From Synergistaceae bacterium (lineage in GTDB: Bacteria; Synergistota; Synergistia; Synergistales; Synergistaceae): 10,310 bases of DNA. The stretch's first letter is position 1. Each line of letters begins with the position of its first letter. The notes beneath the pieces were generated by a model. The model was not told the origin of the DNA, ran no database searches, and was given only the letters and a program-made list of their open reading frames with translations. The stretch spans positions 1-10,310 of the forward strand of contig JAISLO010000303.1 of the NCBI GenBank assembly GCA_031290815.1, given 5' to 3'. Positions 6,803 to 10,310 of this stretch are shown one piece after another. The translations under genes were made by a program, and so were the position numbers.

Positions 6803-7402
6803 TCAATCAACGTTTTTCCAGCCTCCCTTCATCCACATCGGCAGCCCGGCTGCCATAAACGCAACGCTGCCGGCAAATCGGGCCGCGATCTGATTCGCTC
6901 GCCCTTGAACATCGCGGAAGCGTCTGCCTTGCACAAAAGGTGGCACCAGGCCCAAGCCGACCTCGTTGCTGACGACTATCAGCCGGCGCCTCTCCCCACA
7001 TGCGTCATAAGCGGCAAATCCAGCAAACAGACGCTCGACGCGGGCCAGGATCCTGCTCTCCTCCGCCAGCCATGCGTCCTCGCAGTCGCTCTCGGACAGG
7101 GGGGACGCGAGGAACAATCTCGACAGATACATAGTCAGGCAGTCCAGCAGAAGTGTTCCCCTCATTTCAGCGATTTCATCCGGCAGGGACTCCATCTCTC
7201 CCTCCCAAGTCAGCCAATCCGCAGGCCTGCGATCCCTGTGGAGTTTTATCCGTGCCTCCATCTCCGCATCCCTCGAATCGGCCGTCGCTATGAACGTGAC
7301 AGCGCCGCCAGCCTCGCGGGCCAGCGCCTCCGCGAAAGAACTCTTCCCGCTTCGCGCTCCGCCAAGGATCAGAGTGATATCCGTTTCCAGGTCCATATCC
7401 AC
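6803..7402 (-). CDS. cobU: Bifunctional adenosylcobinamide kinase / adenosylcobinamide-phosphate guanylyltransferase (CobU/CobP)
   Basis: CobU phosphorylates adenosylcobinamide and then transfers GMP to it, giving adenosylcobinamide-GDP, the substrate of CobS encoded next. The 199-residue soluble protein has the P-loop GGARSGKS (14-21), RIKLHRDRRP (51-60) with His55 in the place of the guanylylated His46 of Salmonella CobU, a DWLTWE segment just after it, LLLDCLTMYL (Walker B-like, near 83-92), and VSNEVGLGLVP with RRFRDVQGRANQ near the C-terminus, all family hallmarks. The start is taken as GTG at 7402 because AGAGGG (7411-7416) lies 8 nt before it; ATG two codons later (7396) is an alternative with 14-nt spacing. 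The stop of the upstream ATPase gene lies 64 nt before the start, and no room is left for a cobalamin riboswitch. Confidence 0.95.
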   Translation of the reverse strand: MDMDLETDITLILGGARSGKSSFAEALAREAGGAVTFIATADSRDAEMEARIKLHRDRRPADWLTWEGEMESLPDEIAEMRGTLLLDCLTMYLSRLFLASPLSESDCEDAWLAEESRILARVERLFAGFAAYDACGERRRLIVVSNEVGLGLVPPFVQGRRFRDVQGRANQIAARFAGSVAFMAAGLPMWMKGGWKNVD

Positions 7403-7466
7403 ACCATCAACCCTCTTATCTCAAAGCATAAAACTTGAATCTTCGGGCTTTTAGTTAGGGATCTGA

Positions 7467-9539
7467 TTACTGCTCCTTGCTCAACAGCGGCCTCATGCTT
7501 CGGATGCTCGCTCCAATGGTCGACGAGTTGTGCAGCAGTGCGGATGTCGTCGGAGTTATCGCTCCGAACAGTCCCAGTGCCAGCAGCGCCGAATTAACCG
7601 CCACTATGAACGTGTAGTTGCTGTGGATCAGCCTCATCACGCCGGTCGAAAGTTTTCGCGCGGTCACAACCGAGTCGAGGTTGTTGCGGGTCAAGACCAC
7701 GTCCGACACCTCACGCGCGATATCCGCGCTCTCCTTCATCGCAATGCCGACGTCGGCCACGCTGAGGGCTGGCGAGTCGTTTATGCCGTCGCCTATCATA
7801 ATCACGCTGGCCCCATCGTCGCGCAGTTTCTGAATGTAGGCCGTCTTCTGCTCAGGGAGCAGCCTTGCCTCGAAGTGATCTATGCCAAGCTCTGCCGCCA
7901 CGTGTTCGGCGGTGTTGTAATTATCGCCGGTCAGCATAACTATACGCTTTATCCCCTCCTCGCGCAGTTCGCCTATGACGCGGCGAGCTTCCTCGCGAAG
8001 GGGATCCTCTATGCCTATAACGCCGGCGAGTTCGCCTCCGATCGCGAGATAAAGATGCGAGCAGCGGCGGGGGAGGTCATCTATTATCGCGGACTGTTCG
8101 GCGGTCTTGGGCGTTCTCTCGTCCTCGAAGACGAAATGATCGCTGCCTATTATCACGCGCTTGTCATTGATATGCGAGACTATGCCGTGCGCCACGGCGT
8201 ATTCGACCTCCGCGTGATCCTCGCGGTGCTTGAGGTTTTCCTCCTCCGCGCGTCTTACCACGGCCCTGGCTATCGAGTGCGGGAAGTGCTCTTCCAGACA
8301 CGCCGAAGTCCTGAGCACCTGTTTGCGGGAGTAGCCCTCGAATGGAATGACGTCCGCCACAGTCGGCGACGCTACCGAGAGCGTGCCGGTCTTGTCGAAG
8401 ACGACTGTGTCGGCCTCAGCGATTTTCTCGAGGATGCGGCCGCCCTTGGCGACTATTCCGTGACGCGTACCCTCCCTCATTGCGGAGAGAATGGCCAGGG
8501 GTGTCGAAAGCTTGATCGCGCACGAGTAGTCGACCAGCAGCGCCGATGTCGCTTTCCGGATGTCTCCTGACACGAGGTACACCAGTCCGGCCAGCATGAA
8601 ACTGTACGGAACGATGTTGTCGGCGAGTTCTTCGGCCCGCCCTTGAATCTCCGCCTTCATCCCCTCGGATTCGTCGATCATCTTCACGATTCGGTTGATC
8701 CTGGTATCGCTGTCGTACGCCGTCGTATGAATCAGCAGTTCGCCGTCCTCGACCAGGGTGCCGGCAAACACGGAAGTGCCAGGGTACCTGTGAATCGGAA
8801 GAGGCTCGCCAGTCATTATCGCCTGATTTACACTGGCCTCTCCCCGGATGACCTTTCCGTCGACCGGTATTACGGAGCCAGCCCGGACTACGACGTCGTC
8901 GCCAACCGCAAGCTCGCCGGGCGTGACCTGTACCTGGACTCCGTCACGCTCCACCCAGAAGAAACCTTCGTTCAGCGCCAGCCCCTCCGCGAGCCGCCTC
9001 TTCGATCTCTCCCTCGTCCAGTTTTCGAGCACGTCGCCAAACGTCAGGAGGGTCATTATCGTGGCCGCCGCCGTGAAATCCCCGAAGAATATGGAGACCC
9101 CTATTGCGGATGCGTCCAGGACCGACACGTCCAGCCTGCGGGCAATCACCGACTTCAGCCCGCGGACAAGAAACGGTATGAATCGTACGACGTTTACGGC
9201 GACGCGAATAGCGAACGGAAGGAACGAGTTTATCACGCTTCTCCCGAGCAGGACAATCGCGCTCGCCGTTATACTGCCCTCGTTCCGCAATGCGGGCGCC
9301 GACTCGCCTTCGAGGTATGACCTGTCGAGGAGCCCAACAGCGGACAAAATGCCCTCCCTCGCGCCTGCATGAAACGTTATGAGCACGCTCCCGGTCAGAT
9401 GATTTGCCGCAACATTATTGACTCCATCCTGCATCCTGAGCAGGTACTCAATTACGCGCGCCTCTTCATTAGAAAAGGACATGCCTACACTGCGCAGACG
9501 AATGCGGCCTGGGAGCTCGTGCACTATCGTGTATTTCAT
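7467..9539 (-). CDS. P1B-type heavy-metal-translocating ATPase with atypical metal site
   Basis: This 690-residue membrane pump couples ATP hydrolysis to movement of a metal ion, normally export. The N-terminal 70 residues form an HMA-like domain of the LPGRIRLR type (9-16) that lacks CxxC. Membrane helices are likely near 90-105, 107-128, 140-170 (two), 311-324, 329-350, 640-658 and 660-676. The actuator domain has MTGEP (242-246), the phosphorylation site is DKTGT (382-386, Asp382), and nucleotide and hinge motifs are EEHFPHS (416-422), LTGDN (536-540) and GDGINDSP (583-590). The transmembrane metal motif, usually CPC, SPC or CPH, reads DYSC (337-340), and the usual His-Pro dipeptide of the N-domain is replaced by HFPH. 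The C-terminus carries LHNSSTIG. Substrate specificity is therefore open. The Cys-rich small protein lies 23 nt upstream and cobU 64 nt downstream. Confidence 0.93.
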   Translation of the reverse strand: MKYTIVHELPGRIRLRSVGMSFSNEEARVIEYLLRMQDGVNNVAANHLTGSVLITFHAGAREGILSAVGLLDRSYLEGESAPALRNEGSITASAIVLLGRSVINSFLPFAIRVAVNVVRFIPFLVRGLKSVIARRLDVSVLDASAIGVSIFFGDFTAAATIMTLLTFGDVLENWTRERSKRRLAEGLALNEGFFWVERDGVQVQVTPGELAVGDDVVVRAGSVIPVDGKVIRGEASVNQAIMTGEPLPIHRYPGTSVFAGTLVEDGELLIHTTAYDSDTRINRIVKMIDESEGMKAEIQGRAEELADNIVPYSFMLAGLVYLVSGDIRKATSALLVDYSCAIKLSTPLAILSAMREGTRHGIVAKGGRILEKIAEADTVVFDKTGTLSVASPTVADVIPFEGYSRKQVLRTSACLEEHFPHSIARAVVRRAEEENLKHREDHAEVEYAVAHGIVSHINDKRVIIGSDHFVFEDERTPKTAEQSAIIDDLPRRCSHLYLAIGGELAGVIGIEDPLREEARRVIGELREEGIKRIVMLTGDNYNTAEHVAAELGIDHFEARLLPEQKTAYIQKLRDDGASVIMIGDGINDSPALSVADVGIAMKESADIAREVSDVVLTRNNLDSVVTARKLSTGVMRLIHSNYTFIVAVNSALLALGLFGAITPTTSALLHNSSTIGASIRSMRPLLSKEQ

Positions 9540-9562
9540 TATGGACGCGGATGATCTCCGGG

Positions 9563-9823
9563 CTATGCCTCGGAGCCGCCCTCCTCTTCGCAGCCGCAGC
9601 TGCAGCCCTCGGAGCTCAGGTCCTTCGCCTCGGCGATTATGTCGTCCACGCCCTCTTTTGCGAGAGACAGCGAGTACGCCACGCTGTTCTTCAGCTTTAT
9701 GCCCTTGCTAACAAGGGACACGCAGGCACGCCGCCCGCAGCCGCTGGTCAGGGCCGCATAGGCTGCCCCTCCGAGAAAAAAACCTGCCGCCAGTATTGCC
9801 GCCTTTTTCGTGTCGAAATTCAT
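9563..9823 (-). CDS. Small Cys-rich, membrane-anchored protein, DUF6110-like
   Basis: The 86-residue protein has an N-terminal hydrophobic helix (about 8-26, rich in Ala and Gly), a middle part predicted to be helical (40-68) ending DIIAEAKDL, and a short acidic tail with CSCGC (Cys74, 76, 78) plus EEEGG. Two more cysteines (29 and 34) lie just after the helix. The helix and the DI-x-AEAK segment recall the DUF6110 family, small proteins I recall next to metal ATPases in anaerobic bacteria; this rests on memory of the family, not a search. The cysteines could bind a soft metal or haem-free cluster and pass it to the ATPase encoded 23 nt downstream (inference). The ATG at 9823 has AGGAGGG (9833-9839) 9 nt upstream and a strong promoter farther up, making this the probable first gene of the operon. 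Confidence 0.85.
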   Translation of the reverse strand: MNFDTKKAAILAAGFFLGGAAYAALTSGCGRRACVSLVSKGIKLKNSVAYSLSLAKEGVDDIIAEAKDLSSEGCSCGCEEEGGSEA

Positions 9824-9913
9824 TAAATTTTTCCCTCCTAATGTTTTGCGTTATTGCAGAAATTTTGCCTGAGGATCTACAAACAGAAAGCGCAAGGGCT
9901 GTAAGACGTGCCT

Positions 9914-9941
9914 ATTTAATCATAATAAACTGATTTGTCAA
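9914..9941 (-). promoter_or_regulatory. Promoter of the metal ATPase / cobalamin gene cluster
   Basis: On the minus strand a consensus TTGACA (9941-9936) is followed after 16 nt by TTAAAT (9919-9914), preceded by TGA, an extended -10. The predicted start is near 9907 and the leader about 84 nt, ending in AGGAGGG before the ATG at 9823. No obvious metal-regulator operator or riboswitch fold stands out in the leader. Confidence 0.6.
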
Positions 9942-10027
9942 GAAAGACGGGACGGGTTTATGTGTACATAACTTGGCGCCACCTGGCTCTCAATGAAGGG
10001 CGGGCGGATGGATACAATCAGAATCGA

Positions 10028-10054
10028 CGGAGGGCGGCAAAATGCCGCCCTCCG
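10028..10054 (-). terminator. Hairpin terminator after the Rpn-like gene
   Basis: A perfect 12-bp stem, CGGAGGGCGGCA with TGCCGCCCTCCG, has a 3-nt loop (or 11 bp with a 5-nt loop). It lies 9 nt beyond the stop of the minus-strand gene. The bases after it on that strand (TCGATTCTGATT) are only moderately T-rich. It separates that gene from the promoter of the next minus-strand cluster. Confidence 0.7.
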
Positions 10055-10063
10055 GTCTTTCTA

Positions 10064-10310
10064 CTAGTATTGGAGCGATAGGATGTCCCGCTCATTCAAC
10101 CCGGTTATGTCAACGATGTCGCTAATAGGCATTCTGCGGGCAAGCATTTTACGCGCGACATCAAACTTGCCCCTTGCCTCGCCCTCAGCCCTGCCCCTTG
10201 CCTCGCCCTCAGCCACTGCCACTTCTCGCCGTACCGCCTCGTCCATCAGATAAAGTTCCCTCGCCTCGCATATCATCCTCGTCCGCTCGTCCTCGCTGAG
10301 CTGCTTCAGG
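10064..10310 (-). CDS. C-terminal part of an Rpn-family recombination-promoting nuclease / PD-(D/E)XK transposase-like protein (partial)
   Basis: The frame is open to the right edge: codons before the Met at 10276 read LKQLSEDERTR, so the start and the nuclease domain lie outside the window. What is visible, about 81 residues, is the typical tail of these proteins: a charged helix (YLMDEAVRREVAVAEGEARG), a Glu/Gly/Arg-rich linker of near-identical octads (EGEARGRA, EGEARGKF) and a final small helical unit, ARKMLARRMPISDIV followed by DITGLNERDILSL, that looks like a helix-turn-helix. Family members are RecA-independent DNA endonucleases annotated as transposase-like and occur in many near-copies in anaerobe genomes. 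I judge the gene by its tail only, so whether the nuclease domain is intact cannot be seen. It ends at TAG, 9 nt before a hairpin terminator. Confidence 0.72.
   Translation of the reverse strand, partial: LKQLSEDERTRMICEARELYLMDEAVRREVAVAEGEARGRAEGEARGKFDVARKMLARRMPISDIVDITGLNERDILSLQY
10168..10214 (-). repeat. Two tandem 24-bp units in the Rpn-like linker
   Basis: A 23-nt stretch (10168-10190) recurs exactly at 10192-10214, a period of 24 bp or eight residues, coding for EGEARG-type octads. Near-identity at DNA level points to recent duplication by slippage or unequal recombination. Confidence 0.9.

Noticed and set aside
6359..7438. 359-codon plus-strand open frame antisense to cobS and cobU
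   Set aside because: Both cobS and cobU are firmly identified on the other strand; the product shows no domain and no ribosome binding site.
7403..7466. Cobalamin riboswitch expected ahead of cobU
   Set aside because: Only 64 nt separate the ATPase stop from the cobU start, far too short for this riboswitch, and no B12-box-like sequence stands out. The 102-nt gap before cobS shows none either.
7530..9320. Long plus-strand frames (7530-8570 and 8643-9320) antisense to the ATPase gene
   Set aside because: They mirror the codon pattern of the ATPase, whose motifs are intact throughout; the products look random.
10064..10310. Insertion sequence with terminal inverted repeats
   Set aside because: The only inverted repeat nearby (10028-10054) is a compact hairpin suited to termination; no matching second end or target duplication is visible in the window.

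Overview
The window reads as chromosomal DNA from a bacterium of the phylum Synergistota. The best marker is the C-terminus of the secreted cysteine protease (3292-5067). It ends in a Gly-rich GGGGC motif, a hydrophobic helix and a short Arg-containing tail, the layout of the Synergist-CTERM sorting signal known from that phylum. The DNA is moderately GC-rich and densely coding, with AT-rich promoter gaps. I cannot name a genus.

Left part (1-2413, plus strand): the 3' part of a Glu/Leu-type amino-acid dehydrogenase runs off the left edge. It is followed 56 nt later by ispG, the [4Fe-4S] enzyme of the MEP isoprenoid pathway, and then by a likely terminator. A minus-strand flavoprotein with a four-cysteine cluster motif (2424-2981) converges on ispG and has its own good sigma-70-type promoter. 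A 310-base AT-rich divergent intergenic region (2982-3291) holds that promoter, a candidate promoter for the protease and a dyad lying over its predicted -10. The papain-family protease ends at a 14-bp perfect hairpin that probably serves both converging transcripts.

Right part (5127-9823, all minus strand): six genes point the same way. In transcription order they are a small Cys-rich membrane-anchored protein (DUF6110-like), a P1B-type heavy-metal ATPase, cobU, cobS, a putative lipoprotein and a CopZ-like metallochaperone. Gaps are 23 to 102 nt and one strong promoter lies upstream of the first gene, so all or most may be cotranscribed. Two themes meet here: metal transport and chaperoning, and assembly of the cobalamin nucleotide loop. 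The ATPase is atypical: its N-terminal HMA-like domain has no CxxC, and its membrane metal site reads YSC where CPC or SPC is usual.

Right edge (10064-10310, minus): the C-terminal end of an Rpn-type (PD-(D/E)XK) nuclease/transposase-like protein, with a 24-bp tandem duplication in its Glu/Gly/Arg-rich linker and a 12-bp terminator hairpin just downstream.

Most genes belong to known families. The parts most worth following up are the atypical ATPase with its Cys-rich partner and their linkage to cobalamin genes, and the repeat-bearing sorted protease with its operator-like upstream dyad. I see no CRISPR array, tRNA, rRNA or intact insertion sequence.
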